From an uncultured Collinsella sp. (GTDB lineage: Bacteria; Actinomycetota; Coriobacteriia; Coriobacteriales; Coriobacteriaceae): a stretch of 12,439 nt of DNA. The stretch is taken from assembly GCA_900547855.1 (NCBI GenBank), contig URIK01000048.1, forward strand, positions 1-12,439, read 5' to 3'. A program made the translations under genes and the position numbers. Below the pieces are notes generated by a model, which worked only from the letters and a program-made list of their open reading frames with translations, was not told the DNA's origin and made no database searches. Below, piece by piece: positions 1 to 7,897 of the stretch (position 1 is the stretch's first letter; each line of letters opens with the position of its first letter).

Positions 1-390
1 GGCCCCGCCGCCCTTGAGCGGGAACGCGGCGTAGGTGAGGCCCGAGCCCCCGCCCTCGATCTCCACTGTGCCCGGATCCGCGGCGAGTTCCGCACGGGCC
101 ATTTCCGTCGCGTCCTCGAGCCGCGTGCCCTCGAGGTCTGTCATCAGCGCGTATCCGTCCTTATTCAGGATGAGGTAGCGGTACGCCGTCGGCACGTCCT
201 GCTGCCCGCAGACGCCGTCGCGTGCCAGACCCTCCGCGACCTCGCGCGCATTGGCCGGCCCCCAGCTTGCCTCGTAGACGAAGCCCGCGTTGATCGCCGC
301 GGAGAGCGCCATGAACGCGGCGAGCCACGCCGTGGCGACCGCCGCGAACGCGTAGGCGAAGTAGCGCGCGATGACGAAGGAGAGCGGCAT
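1..390 (-). CDS. Sensor histidine kinase, N-terminal part (runs off the window)
   Basis: Reading the minus strand from the ATG at 390 gives 130 codons with no stop, open at the window edge. Residues about 5-33 form a hydrophobic segment (signal anchor or first membrane helix, beginning MPLSFVIARYF). A mixed polar stretch follows (VYEASWGPANAREVAEG, then YRYLILNKDGYALM) that would be an extracytoplasmic sensor region. No HAMP, H-box or ATPase domain falls inside the window, so the kinase identity is inferred from position: the gene starts 26 bases after the stop of an OmpR-type response regulator on the same strand, which is the usual regulator-kinase order. Its G+C matches the neighbouring transporter genes. 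The ATG at 390 has only a weak GAGG upstream, so the exact start is uncertain. Confidence 0.7.
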   Translation of the reverse strand, partial: MPLSFVIARYFAYAFAAVATAWLAAFMALSAAINAGFVYEASWGPANAREVAEGLARDGVCGQQDVPTAYRYLILNKDGYALMTDLEGTRLEDATEMARAELAADPGTVEIEGGGSGLTYAAFPLKGGGA

Positions 391-416
391 GCCCCCGCGA
401 CCTCGCGCCCCGGTCC

Positions 417-1079
417 TCAGAGCTGCCACTTGTACCCCATCCCCCAGACGGTCGCGATCGGATCGGCGCCGGCCTCGGAGAGTTTCCTCCGGGCGCGGCT
501 GACCTGCATGGATATGGCCGCGTCGTCGGCGTCGCTCTCCCAGCCGAGCACCGCCTCGCGTATCTGCGCGCGGCTCATGACCTGCCCGGGGTGGCGGGCG
601 AGGTACTCGCAGATGGCGTACTCGGTGGGCGTGAGCGGCACGGCCTCGCCGCCCACGGCGAGGCCGCGCGCCCCGAGGTCGATCCGCACCTCCCCGAAGG
701 AGAGGGCGTGCGAGCGCGGCCGGCGCTCACGGCGTAGATGGGCCGCGACCTTGGCGCGCAGCTCCGCGGCCCCGAAGGGCTTGCGGACGTAGTCGTCGGC
801 GCCCAGGCCGTAGCCGGCCACGGCGTCCTCCTCGGCCACGCGCGCGGTCAGGAAGATGATGGGGCCGTCGAAGTCCGGGCGGATCTGCCGCACGAGCTCG
901 AAGCCGTCGAGCCCCGGCATCATGACGTCGCAGAGCACGAGGTCGAAGCGCGAGAGGTCCATCCCCGGGACCGCCGTCGGGTCCGCCGCCTTGACGACCT
1001 CATGGCCGTCGCGGCCGAGGACGCGCGCGAGCGCGTCGAGGATCGCCCGCTCATCATCCACTGCCAGTATCCTCGCCAT
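417..1079 (-). CDS. OmpR-family two-component response regulator
   Basis: A 220-residue protein of usual OmpR-class length. The receiver domain spans residues 1-115: acidic pair D8-D9, phospho-acceptor D51 in LCDVMMP, T78 in FLTAR and K100 in VRKPF. The C-terminal winged helix (about 125-220) shows LTPTEYAICEYLARHPGQ and a VSRARRKL recognition helix, ending in GMGYKW. The protein should bind promoter DNA once phosphorylated by the kinase encoded just downstream. A good ribosome site (CAGGAGG) lies 7 bases before the ATG. The gene follows an ABC transporter of lantibiotic-immunity type in the same direction with a 45-base gap. By analogy with SpaR/NisR-type regulators it probably controls that transporter; this role is inferred from context. 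Confidence 0.93.
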   Translation of the reverse strand: MARILAVDDERAILDALARVLGRDGHEVVKAADPTAVPGMDLSRFDLVLCDVMMPGLDGFELVRQIRPDFDGPIIFLTARVAEEDAVAGYGLGADDYVRKPFGAAELRAKVAAHLRRERRPRSHALSFGEVRIDLGARGLAVGGEAVPLTPTEYAICEYLARHPGQVMSRAQIREAVLGWESDADDAAISMQVSRARRKLSEAGADPIATVWGMGYKWQL

Positions 1080-1124
1080 GTTCGACCTCCTGAAACTTCC
1101 GTCGGAATTGTACTAGCGCCGTGC

Positions 1125-1313
1125 TCAGCGGTCCAGAGCCCCGCGCGCAGCCGCGGGCGCGGGCGCCCACATGGTGATCTCAGGGTTGGGCAGCACGCGG
1201 TCGGCGATCGAGCGCAGCGCCGACCCCCAGCCGGCGTCGAGCAGGGCATTCCCGCCCAGGACGAGCGCTGCGGAGAGGAGGGCGAGCACGGCGGCGAGCG
1301 GCTTCCTACTCAT
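1125..1313 (-). CDS. Small membrane-anchored or secreted protein (62 aa), unknown function
   Basis: The 62-residue frame starts MSRKPLAAVLALLSAALVL. A basic N-terminus followed by about 18 hydrophobic residues indicates a signal peptide or signal anchor. The remaining 35 or so residues hold NALLDAGWGSALRSIADRVLP and an Ala/Pro-rich tail ending ALDR. The ATG overlaps the end of the upstream permease gene by 8 bases (ATGAGTAG), which suggests translational coupling. The next gene, the response regulator, follows 45 bases later on the same strand. No family is recognised. It could be a small transporter accessory, an immunity lipoprotein-like peptide without a lipobox Cys, or a signal-sensing partner of the two-component system. 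A chance frame cannot be excluded in such G+C-rich DNA, but the coupling and the hydrophobic N-terminus favour a real gene. Confidence 0.6.
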   Translation of the reverse strand: MSRKPLAAVLALLSAALVLGGNALLDAGWGSALRSIADRVLPNPEITMWAPAPAAARGALDR

Positions 1314-2121
1314 CTGCCCTCCCGTCCTCGAATCGGCGGAACCAGGCCAGAAGGACGGCGGTGGCTGCCAGGGCGAGCACGAGGCCAGCGAGCGCAGTCG
1401 TGAGGAGAGGGGCCGCCGCGCGTGCGGCGTCGATGAAGGCCTCCACCCCGAGCGACCCTAGGCGCGCGGGCCAGGCGAGCGGCACCCAGTTCAGGGGCGT
1501 CGCCAGGGCACCGGTGAGCTCGCCGGTCATGAGGCCGTGCGCAAGTCCGCCCACTGAGAAGAACGCGAGGAGCATCCCCGCCGCGCCGGCGCCGATGGCG
1601 GCGTTGCGGCCGAGGCGCAGGGCCACGCCGAGCCCCAGCGCGTAGAGGGGCAGGCTGCCCAGCACGATGCCCGCCCAGGCGGCCGCAAGCGGAGCGGGCC
1701 CGAGCGGCAGGCGCCCGGCGACGGCGAGCACGGCCCCGAACACGCCGAGCGCCACGGCCAGCGCGCCCGCGCCGAGCGCCGCAAGGGCGAGCAGCTTCGC
1801 CGCGACGGCGCGCCCGCGCGAGGGGACCGCCGTGAGGTTGCCGAGGCGCCCGGCAGCGCGCTCCTCGTCCACGGCGAGCCCGCAGACGATGGCGGACATG
1901 AGCGGCATGAGGGCGCCGAGGAACTGGGCGTAGGCGTCCGCGCCCAGCGCCGGGTCCCATCGGGTTATGGAGAAGTACTCGCCGCAGGCAAGACCGGCTG
2001 CCAGGCCGCAGACGAGGTGCACAGCTGCGAGCGGGGAGCGCGCCAGGCGCAGGGCCTCGGAAAGCAGGGCCCGCGAGAGGGTCATGCGCGGCGTCGCGTC
2101 GGAGAGTCGTGTCACGGCCAT
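1306..2121 (-). CDS. Lantibiotic-immunity-type ABC transporter permease (MutG/EpiG-like)
   Basis: The 271-residue membrane protein starts at ATG 2121, which shares its A with the TGA stop of the preceding permease gene (TGATG). The frame is open further upstream, but that part overlaps the other permease and is not credible. About six hydrophobic segments are seen, including LALAALGAGALAVALGVFGAV and a last helix ending ATAVLLAWFRRFEDGR. A cytoplasmic loop DEERAAGRLGNLTAVPSR and the WFRRFED ending are typical of the LanG/MutG subunit family as I know it. It would pair with the neighbouring MutE-like permease and the ATPase to move lantibiotic-like peptides out of the membrane. It ends inside the start of a 62-residue frame. 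Confidence 0.85.
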   Translation of the reverse strand: MAVTRLSDATPRMTLSRALLSEALRLARSPLAAVHLVCGLAAGLACGEYFSITRWDPALGADAYAQFLGALMPLMSAIVCGLAVDEERAAGRLGNLTAVPSRGRAVAAKLLALAALGAGALAVALGVFGAVLAVAGRLPLGPAPLAAAWAGIVLGSLPLYALGLGVALRLGRNAAIGAGAAGMLLAFFSVGGLAHGLMTGELTGALATPLNWVPLAWPARLGSLGVEAFIDAARAAAPLLTTALAGLVLALAATAVLLAWFRRFEDGRADE

Positions 2122-2887
2122 CACCTCTCCTCGGAGCGCGCGAACCAGGCCGCGCCCGCCGCCGTGAGCGCGGCGAACGCGAGCGCGCAGACCGCAAGGC
2201 CAGCCAGCGTGAGCATGCCGTCCGCCGCGAGCGCCCCGCCGAGCGCCATGTCCGCCGCGAGTGGCTCGCCGCTCGGCAGCACGGGGATGAAGCTCGTGGG
2301 GATGACCATGCTCGCCGACGGCGGAAAGAGCTGCGGCAGCGGCACCAGCGACCAGGCGAACCCACCCACGAGCTGCGCGGCGAGCGGGCAGAAGATGCCC
2401 GCGAGCATGCCGAGCCGCGCCGTGAGGAAGAGCCCTGCGGGGATCATCCACGCCGCGGTCACCGTGTTGGCGAGCGCGCAGAGGAGCATCGTGAGCGTGC
2501 CCGCGGCCGTGAGGCCCTGCGAGGAGAACGCCGAGCCCGCGAGGTAGATGCCGAAGACCACGAGGTTCGAGAGCGTGCAAAGCGCGAGGCACCAGAGCGC
2601 CTTGGCCCACCAGGCGCGCCCGAGCGGGAAGCCCAGGCCCAGAAGCCCCCGCATCCGCGTGCGCGCGTCCGCCCGCGCGACGCACGCCACCACGAGCGAG
2701 AGAGACACGGGCAGGAAGAGCGCGTACCAGTAGTTCCACGCGCTGAAGATCTGCACGCCCCGGTAGGGCATCGCGCCGAGCAGCGGCATCGGCAGCGCCA
2801 TAAGCACGGCCAGGCGAACCGGTGCCGCGTGGCGCGACTTCAGGGCCTCGGCGCGCAGGCCCGCGAGCAGGCCGCCTTTCTCGCCCG

Positions 2888-2891
<4 letters not shown>
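2121..2891 (-). CDS. Lantibiotic-immunity-type ABC transporter permease (MutE/EpiE-like)
   Basis: The 256-residue polytopic membrane protein carries hydrophobic stretches at about 25-41, 53-72, 94-122, 128-182 (probably two helices) and 228-251. Its N-terminus (LLAGLRAEALKSRHAAPVRL) resembles the LRAExLKxKRS entry of LanE/MutE permeases, and the sequence includes SAWNYWYALFLPV, a landmark of that family. It overlaps the ATPase stop by 4 bases (ATGA) and the next permease by 1 base, so the three form a tightly coupled unit. Its role, from the family, is the first of two transmembrane subunits of a LanFEG-type immunity exporter. The substrate cannot be read from the sequence. Length and hydropathy are normal for the family. 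Confidence 0.85.
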
Positions 2892-3616
<725 letters not shown>

Positions 3617-3637
3617 GGGTTCGTCCTTTCTCTTCCG

Positions 3638-3670
3638 GGCGCGCGGGCCGAGTCGCCGTGCCCGCGCGCC
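3638..3670. repeat. G+C-rich hairpin in the leader of the transporter operon
   Basis: GGCGCGCGGGC (3638-3648) is exactly complementary to GCCCGCGCGCC (3660-3670) across an 11-base loop. On the minus strand it sits about 9 bases upstream of the ATPase ribosome site, so it would fold in the 5' leader of the mRNA. No U-run follows on that strand, so it is not an ordinary terminator. It might tune translation or mRNA stability. Confidence 0.5.
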
Positions 3671-3819
3671 TTACCTTTCGGGTTCACCATCCATGGTGGG
3701 GCGCGTTTCTAACGAAGCCGTAACGGCCGTTGGGCTCTTTTGGCGCCAGCCCTTCTCGACCCGTACGCATTTGCTTAAAGCAACAACTTTCCTGATCGAT
3801 GTAATCACCGAATCAAAAC

Positions 3820-3876
3820 GTGTACACCAGCCACCAAAGATGCCGAAAAATGTCGCTTTTGGAGGCTGATGTACAC
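3820..3876. repeat. Imperfect 19-bp inverted repeat
   Basis: The arms at 3820-3838 and 3858-3876 begin and end with GTGTACA/TGTACAC and match at 17 of 19 positions around a 19-base spacer. It lies in the intergenic region, upstream of the phosphatidyltransferase promoter. No T-run follows on either side that would make it a clear terminator. It could be an intergenic palindromic repeat or a binding site. Confidence 0.55.
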
Positions 3877-3886
3877 AAATGCAGAA

Positions 3887-3943
3887 TCCAGCGCAGCCCA
3901 GAGGCGCCCTCCACATGTCTGGACTCTCTATGGCTGCGCTGGA
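3887..3943. repeat. 12-bp inverted repeat next to the phosphatidyltransferase promoter
   Basis: TCCAGCGCAGCC (3887-3898) is the exact reverse complement of GGCTGCGCTGGA (3932-3943), with a 33-base spacer. A partial extension of the stem (CAGAG facing CTCTA) is possible inside. The right arm ends 19 bases before the TATAGT -10 box, so it covers the expected -35 position and could be an operator. Confidence 0.5.
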
Positions 3944-3962
3944 TAGACATCGCCGGAACGGG

Positions 3963-3968
3963 TATAGT
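3963..3968 (+). promoter_or_regulatory. Putative -10 box (TATAGT) for the phosphatidyltransferase operon
   Basis: TATAGT lies 36 bases before the chosen GTG start, downstream of the 3887-3943 inverted repeat. The -35 hexamer is poor (TGGATA at a 17-base spacing), so only the -10 box is called. It implies a short leader and supports the GTG at 4005 over the ATG at 3879, which would lie upstream of the transcript start. Confidence 0.4.
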
Positions 3969-4004
3969 ATCGAAAGTTTTGTCGTTAACCAGCGGGGGAG
4001 TCCT

Positions 4005-4709
4005 GTGGGCATCAAAAAGAAGATCAAAAAGGAGCTTATCGGCACTTCCGATTACCCGTCGAATAAGATCTTTACGATCTCCAATTTCATAACCTTTACG
4101 CGCCTGATCCTCACCCTGGTATTTCTGTACCTGTTTGTGACGGATAACAACCGTGTCATCGCCATCGTTATCTACGCCGTTGCCGCCTCCACCGACTGGA
4201 TGGACGGGCAGATCGCCCGCATGACCAAGACGGTCTCGTGGCTCGGCAAGGTCATGGATCCCATTTGCGACCGTGCGCTGCTGTTCACCGGCGTGCTGGG
4301 ACTGGTGGTTCGCGGAGAGCTGCCAATCTGGGTCTGCGTGCTCATTATTGGCCGCGATATCTATCTGGGCATCGGCACGCTTATCGTGCGTCATTATCAT
4401 CGTCGCCCCATCGATGTCGTCTTCCCCGGAAAGATTGCCACGGCGCTGCTCATGACCGGATTCTCGCTCATGCTGCTCGGTTTCCCCGTTATTGACGGCC
4501 TGCATCTTTTACCTTCATCCCTTACGGCCTTCCCGGGCCTCAACGGAAGCTCGGTGCCCCTCGGCATCTTCTTTGTGTACGGCGGCGTGATCTTCTCCAT
4601 GCTCACGGCTGTCATCTACTCCATTAAGGGCGGAGTGGCCATTAAACAGGCTCTCGCGCATCCCGAGGACGAGGACATCGACTTTCTGAACCCTGAAATC
4701 GAAGACTGA
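4005..4709 (+). CDS. pgsA: CDP-alcohol phosphatidyltransferase (PgsA-like phospholipid synthase)
   Basis: The complete CDP-alcohol phosphatidyltransferase signature is present: D-x2-DG-x2-AR-x8-G-x3-D-x3-D, read as DWMDGQIAR ... GKVMDPICD. The protein is an integral membrane enzyme with about five to six helices (for example LILTLVFLYLFV and the C-terminal GIFFVYGGVIFSML). It should transfer a phosphatidyl group from CDP-diacylglycerol to an alcohol such as glycerol 3-phosphate (PgsA) or phosphatidylglycerol (cardiolipin synthase); the sequence alone does not decide. I chose GTG 4005 (VGIKKKIKKEL, 234 aa) because GGGGGAG lies just before it and the putative promoter lies after the longer ATG start at 3879. 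The acidic tail EDEDIDFLNPEIED is notable. It is the first gene of a plus-strand run, 66 bases ahead of the FHA gene. Confidence 0.88.
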   Translation: MGIKKKIKKELIGTSDYPSNKIFTISNFITFTRLILTLVFLYLFVTDNNRVIAIVIYAVAASTDWMDGQIARMTKTVSWLGKVMDPICDRALLFTGVLGLVVRGELPIWVCVLIIGRDIYLGIGTLIVRHYHRRPIDVVFPGKIATALLMTGFSLMLLGFPVIDGLHLLPSSLTAFPGLNGSSVPLGIFFVYGGVIFSMLTAVIYSIKGGVAIKQALAHPEDEDIDFLNPEIED

Positions 4710-4775
4710 TTCGTTGGGGTATGATTACGTACGGTTCATTATTTGCGGCACGTCCGCGATAAGTTAGGGGTTGTC

Positions 4776-5210
4776 ATGGACAACATGGTTAACAATATGC
4801 CTCAGAATGATAAGACTGCTGACGCTACCTGCGTATTCCGCGTGCCTTCAAGCGACGTCACCGTTCCCGACCTCATGGCCAACGTGCGCATCACCGCCCC
4901 CGTTCTGTCCATCGTCAAGGGTCCGCAGACGGGTGCCGCTTTTGAGCTCGAGGACGACGTGACCACCATCGGCCGCGATCCCGCGAACGGCATCTTCCTT
5001 AATGACATGACCGTTTCGCGCAGCCACGCGCGCATTATTCGCGAGGGCCTCGGCGCTCGCATCGAGGACCTGGGCTCGCTCAATGGTACCTGGGTCGACG
5101 GTGCCATTGTCAATGCAGCCCCGCTGCACGACGGTTCTTCCGTTCAGATCGGTACGTTTACGCTCATCTACCACGAGAGCACGCCGGAGCGCATCGAAAC
5201 CGGTGAGTAG
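4776..5210 (+). CDS. garA: FHA-domain phospho-switch protein, GarA/OdhI-like
   Basis: The 144-residue protein has a C-terminal FHA domain at about residues 43-136 with the conserved G66-R67, S81-R82-x-H84 and N103-G104 (DLGSLNGTWV). The N-terminal tail holds DATCVFRV (16-23), which aligns with the ETTSVFR phosphorylation motif of mycobacterial GarA and corynebacterial OdhI. The Thr equivalent to the PknB site is kept (T18), while the residue at the PknG site is Ala17. In those bacteria the unphosphorylated protein binds and restrains 2-oxoglutarate and glutamate enzymes, and phosphorylation makes it bind its own tail; here the partners are unknown. ATG 4776 is chosen because AGGGG precedes it; the frame is open to ATG 4743. 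The MerR-family gene follows after 3 bases. Confidence 0.88.
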   Translation: MDNMVNNMPQNDKTADATCVFRVPSSDVTVPDLMANVRITAPVLSIVKGPQTGAAFELEDDVTTIGRDPANGIFLNDMTVSRSHARIIREGLGARIEDLGSLNGTWVDGAIVNAAPLHDGSSVQIGTFTLIYHESTPERIETGE

Positions 5211-5213
5211 GGC

Positions 5214-6092
5214 ATGGCCGAACGCAACTATCTGAGTATCGGCCAAGTCGTCAACCTACTTCGAGGCGCATACCCCGATCTTTCGAACTCAAAAATTAGA
5301 TTTCTAGAAGATGAGGGGCTCATTACCCCTCATCGTACGCCTAAGGGATACCGTCAGTACTCCAAGGAGGACGTTGATCGTCTGGAGGTCATCCTGCACT
5401 TGCAGAAGACCCGCTACATGCCGCTCAACGTGATTAAGCAGCGCTTGGAAAACGCCACGGATCTGTCAACGCTCGCCTACGAGGTGGGCTTGCTGTCCGA
5501 TGTTCCGCTCAAGACGGAGCCCAAGGAGACTAAGCAAAAGCTGCATCCCATCGAGACCATTCCCGATATGCTGGGCGTCGAAATCTCGTTTATCAGGTCG
5601 CTTGCCGAAAACGACCTCATTCGCATCATCAAGAGCCCGCAGAATCGAGAGCTCGTCGATGGCCGCGATTTCCCAATCATCCGCTACTGCTCCGAGCTGT
5701 CACGCTTCCATATCGAGCCGCGCAACCTGCGTCAGTACGTGTCTTCCGCCAACCGCGAGTCCTCGATGTTTGAGCAGGTGCTCGTGAGCATGCTCGGAAT
5801 GGATACCTCCGATGACGAGCGCGACGCCAAGCTCGAACGTGCTTTTAAGAAGCTTCACGACCTAACGGAAGGTGTGCACACCGCACTGCTCAAGAACCGC
5901 GTTTTTGAGTCGCTCAACGCCGTGGTCGAGGACGCCGACATCGATGCACTCGATGAGGAAATCACTCGTTCCGAGTCCACCAAGGCCAAAAACGAAGAGA
6001 TAGCTGCGCCGGCTCCACACGAGGATTCTCTCGTAAAGCCGCTCAAGGTTGTCGCCCCTTCGCACTCCGGAACCGCCACCGCGGGCAAATAA
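5214..6092 (+). CDS. ftsR: MerR-family transcriptional regulator, FtsR-like (Rv1828 family)
   Basis: The 292-residue protein begins with a MerR-type winged helix (about 6-78): YLSIGQVVNLL, then SKIRFLEDEGLITPHRTPKGYRQY in two steps, then DVDRLEVILHLQKTRYMPLNVIKQRL. This matches the unusual FtsR/Rv1828 class, in which the first helix is followed by PDxSxSKIRFLExEGL. The rest (about 110-250) is a second alpha-helical region with its own IPDMLGVEISFIRSLAENDLI turn, then an Ala/Pro-rich disordered tail ending in TAGK. FtsR activates ftsZ transcription in Corynebacterium; a division role here is inferred. Placement directly after a GarA-like gene, with 3 bases between, is the same as in mycobacteria. 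The ribosome site overlaps the FHA stop region. Confidence 0.85.
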   Translation: MAERNYLSIGQVVNLLRGAYPDLSNSKIRFLEDEGLITPHRTPKGYRQYSKEDVDRLEVILHLQKTRYMPLNVIKQRLENATDLSTLAYEVGLLSDVPLKTEPKETKQKLHPIETIPDMLGVEISFIRSLAENDLIRIIKSPQNRELVDGRDFPIIRYCSELSRFHIEPRNLRQYVSSANRESSMFEQVLVSMLGMDTSDDERDAKLERAFKKLHDLTEGVHTALLKNRVFESLNAVVEDADIDALDEEITRSESTKAKNEEIAAPAPHEDSLVKPLKVVAPSHSGTATAGK

Positions 6093-6132
6093 CAGCTGCC
6101 GCTTATCCGGCAAACCATTGAAAGGTCCTGAA

Positions 6133-6663
6133 ATGTACGACTTCGAATCTCAAATCGTCGACATCCCCGACTATCCCGAGCCCGGAGTCATCTTTAAAGA
6201 CATCACGCCGCTCTTTGGCAATCCCGAGGCGCTCAAAGCCATGACCGATTCCCTCGCCGAGCACTTTGCCGGCATGGGAATCACCAAGGTCGTGGGTCCC
6301 GAGGCTCGCGGCTTTATGGTTGGCGTACCGGTGGCTGTAGCCCTTGGCGCCGGCTTTGTTCCCGCACGTAAACCGGGCAAGCTGCCGCGCGAGACCGTGA
6401 GCCAGAGCTACGAGCTCGAGTACGGAACGGATTCCATTGAGATCCATGCCGACGCTATCAGCTCTAAAGATACCGTGTTGATTCTGGACGACTTGGTCGC
6501 GACGGGCGGAACCGTCGAGGCAACAGGTAAACTGGTGCGAGATATGGGCGCAAAGCTTATCGGTTACGGTTGTATCCTTGAGCTTGCGTTTCTCAACCCG
6601 CGCGAGAAGCTCACGCCGTCTGATGACGATGTGGAGCTCTTTAGCCTGGTGACGGTGGACTAG
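6133..6663 (+). CDS. apt: Adenine phosphoribosyltransferase
   Basis: The 176-residue enzyme is the normal length for Apt. It converts adenine and phosphoribosyl pyrophosphate to AMP in purine salvage, in the cytoplasm. Visible landmarks are the N-terminal DIPDYPEPGVIFKDITPLF, GPEARGF (55-61), the catalytic loop segment ARKPGKLPRET (78-88), the flexible YELEYG, and the PRPP-binding loop VLILDDLVATGGT (115-127). I start it at ATG 6133 (MYDFESQIVDIPDYP), preceded by GAAAGG at 8 bases. The open frame extends to 6049 but would overlap the end of the MerR-family gene with a non-family N-terminus. It is 40 bases after that gene and 32 before the NlpC/P60 gene, so it is probably co-transcribed with both. 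Confidence 0.96.
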   Translation: MYDFESQIVDIPDYPEPGVIFKDITPLFGNPEALKAMTDSLAEHFAGMGITKVVGPEARGFMVGVPVAVALGAGFVPARKPGKLPRETVSQSYELEYGTDSIEIHADAISSKDTVLILDDLVATGGTVEATGKLVRDMGAKLIGYGCILELAFLNPREKLTPSDDDVELFSLVTVD

Positions 6664-6695
6664 CCGTTACCCTTAGTTACTGGAAAGGAAGCTAC

Positions 6696-7823
6696 ATGCG
6701 CACAGCAAACACGCATAAAAACATGGCACGCTGCGCTGCTACGGCAACCCTCGCTTGTGTTTTGGGCTTGGGCCTCGCGGCTCCTGCCTACGCCGATACC
6801 GCATCCGACCTTGCCGCTGCTCGTACGAAGCTCGAGCAGATCGGTACCCAAACCCAGCAGATTTACGATGAGCTCGCAACGCAGACGCAGGCGCTCGATC
6901 AGACTGCTGGCGAGATCACGCAAAAGCAGCAGGAGATCGCCGATGGTCAGGCCAAGCTCTCGACCTATGTCGCCGGCGAGTACAAAACCGGCGGTCTGAG
7001 TCTGCTTCAGGTTCTGACGGGCGTCGATGACCTGAGCGATATGCTCAACCGTCTGTTCTACTACGGCAAGGTTTCCGATAAGCAGGCTCAGACCATTCAA
7101 GAAGTCAAGGAGCTTAAGCAGCAGCTCACCGATAAGCAGGCCGAGCAGGAGAAGAACGTCGCCACCACGCAAAAGAAGGTCGACGAGCTTAACGCCCAGC
7201 AGGCTGAAGCCCAGAACGTCGTAAACTCCCTGGATTCGCAGCTTCAGGCCGAGCTTGCCGCAGAGGCCGAGGCCAACGCCGCGCTGCAGGCCGGCATCAA
7301 CGCTAGCACCGCCGAGAAGGCCACGGTGAGCAACGAGACTGCCGGTACAACCGAGAACACCAACAACGGTGGCCAGACCAGCAATAACAACAACCAGGGC
7401 GGCAACACTCCGGCTCCTACGCCGGCACCTGCTCCGACGCCGCAGCCCTCCACGCCTGCCCCGGCTCCGACGCCTTCTGCTCCGAGCCAGTCCGTCGATG
7501 GCGGTTCTGTTGTCTCGCGTGCATACAGCAAGCTTGGTTGCGCCTATTCCTGGGGCGGAATTGGCCCGAACAGTTTCGACTGCTCTGGTTTTGTTAGCTA
7601 TTGCCTCACTGGTCACTATTGCCGCCTGGGCACCACGGGCACCTTTATGGGCTGGACGCGTGTGTCCGATCCTCAGCCCGGTGACGTTGTGGTCAACTCG
7701 TACCACACCGGCATTTACATCGGTGGTGGTCAGATGATTCATGCTTCCGACTACAACACGGGTGTTATCATCAGCTCCGTTGCCGCCGGCATGAACAATA
7801 ACTATATCTTCGTGCGTTACTAA
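6696..7823 (+). CDS. Secreted NlpC/P60 peptidoglycan hydrolase with N-terminal coiled coil (PcsB/RipA-like)
   Basis: The 375-residue protein opens with a Sec signal peptide (basic start, hydrophobic core ACVLGLGLAA, probable cleavage AYA|DT after residue 33). Residues about 35-205 form a Gln/Glu/Lys-rich coiled coil that includes AGEYKTGGLSLLQVLTGVDDL, a segment like the PcsB coiled-coil domain. A low-complexity Asn/Gly then Pro/Thr/Ala linker follows at about 210-267. The C-terminal NlpC/P60 cysteine peptidase (270-375) has C296 in FDCSGF, H337 in YHTGIYIGGG and H349 in MIHAS as the likely catalytic set. It probably cuts stem peptides during cell separation or growth, with the coiled coil restraining the active site. 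GGAAAGGAAG precedes the ATG. It is the last gene of the run, followed by a terminator. Confidence 0.93.
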   Translation: MRTANTHKNMARCAATATLACVLGLGLAAPAYADTASDLAAARTKLEQIGTQTQQIYDELATQTQALDQTAGEITQKQQEIADGQAKLSTYVAGEYKTGGLSLLQVLTGVDDLSDMLNRLFYYGKVSDKQAQTIQEVKELKQQLTDKQAEQEKNVATTQKKVDELNAQQAEAQNVVNSLDSQLQAELAAEAEANAALQAGINASTAEKATVSNETAGTTENTNNGGQTSNNNNQGGNTPAPTPAPAPTPQPSTPAPAPTPSAPSQSVDGGSVVSRAYSKLGCAYSWGGIGPNSFDCSGFVSYCLTGHYCRLGTTGTFMGWTRVSDPQPGDVVVNSYHTGIYIGGGQMIHASDYNTGVIISSVAAGMNNNYIFVRY

Positions 7824-7847
7824 GTCATCTTACACAGCGTGTGAATG

Positions 7848-7888
7848 TGGACCTCGTGGCTTTAAGTCGCGAGGTCCATTCGTTTTTC
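7848..7888 (+). terminator. Rho-independent terminator after the NlpC/P60 gene
   Basis: TGGACCTCG (7848-7856) pairs with CGAGGTCCA (7870-7878), and a T-run (GTTTTTC, 7882-7888) follows within a few bases. It lies 25 bases past the stop codon and closes the five-gene plus-strand run. Confidence 0.85.
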
Positions 7889-7897
7889 TCTAATCTT

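Larger units (their letters stand above)
3617..4004. other. Divergent intergenic region between the LanF-like ATPase and the phosphatidyltransferase gene
   Basis: No credible gene lies in these 388 bases; the open frames here are short extensions or shadows of neighbours. The region contains three inverted repeats (3638-3670, 3820-3876, 3887-3943) and a likely promoter for the plus-strand gene (TATAGT at 3963). Base composition changes sharply within it: the side next to the ATPase is very G+C-rich and becomes moderate from about 3700. The minus-strand promoter for the transporter operon must lie here, but I cannot place its -10 and -35 boxes with confidence. A perfect decamer palindrome, AACGGCCGTT (3722-3731), and CACCAT-CC-ATGGTG (3685-3698) are possible small operator sites. 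Confidence 0.6.

Noticed and set aside
738..1403. Plus-strand frame of 221 codons over the response regulator and miniprotein
   Set aside because: Antisense to genes with clear domains; its Arg/Gly/Ala-rich product is typical of shadow frames in high-G+C DNA, and no ribosome site or family motif is seen.
6093..6132. Possible terminator between the FtsR-like gene and apt
   Set aside because: Only a 5-bp TGCCG/CGGCA stem with no T-run; continued transcription into apt is more likely.
6660..7742. Minus-strand frame of 360 codons opposite the NlpC/P60 gene
   Set aside because: Its Leu/Arg-rich low-complexity product mirrors the Gln/Glu-rich coiled coil; the plus-strand protein has a signal peptide and catalytic motifs.
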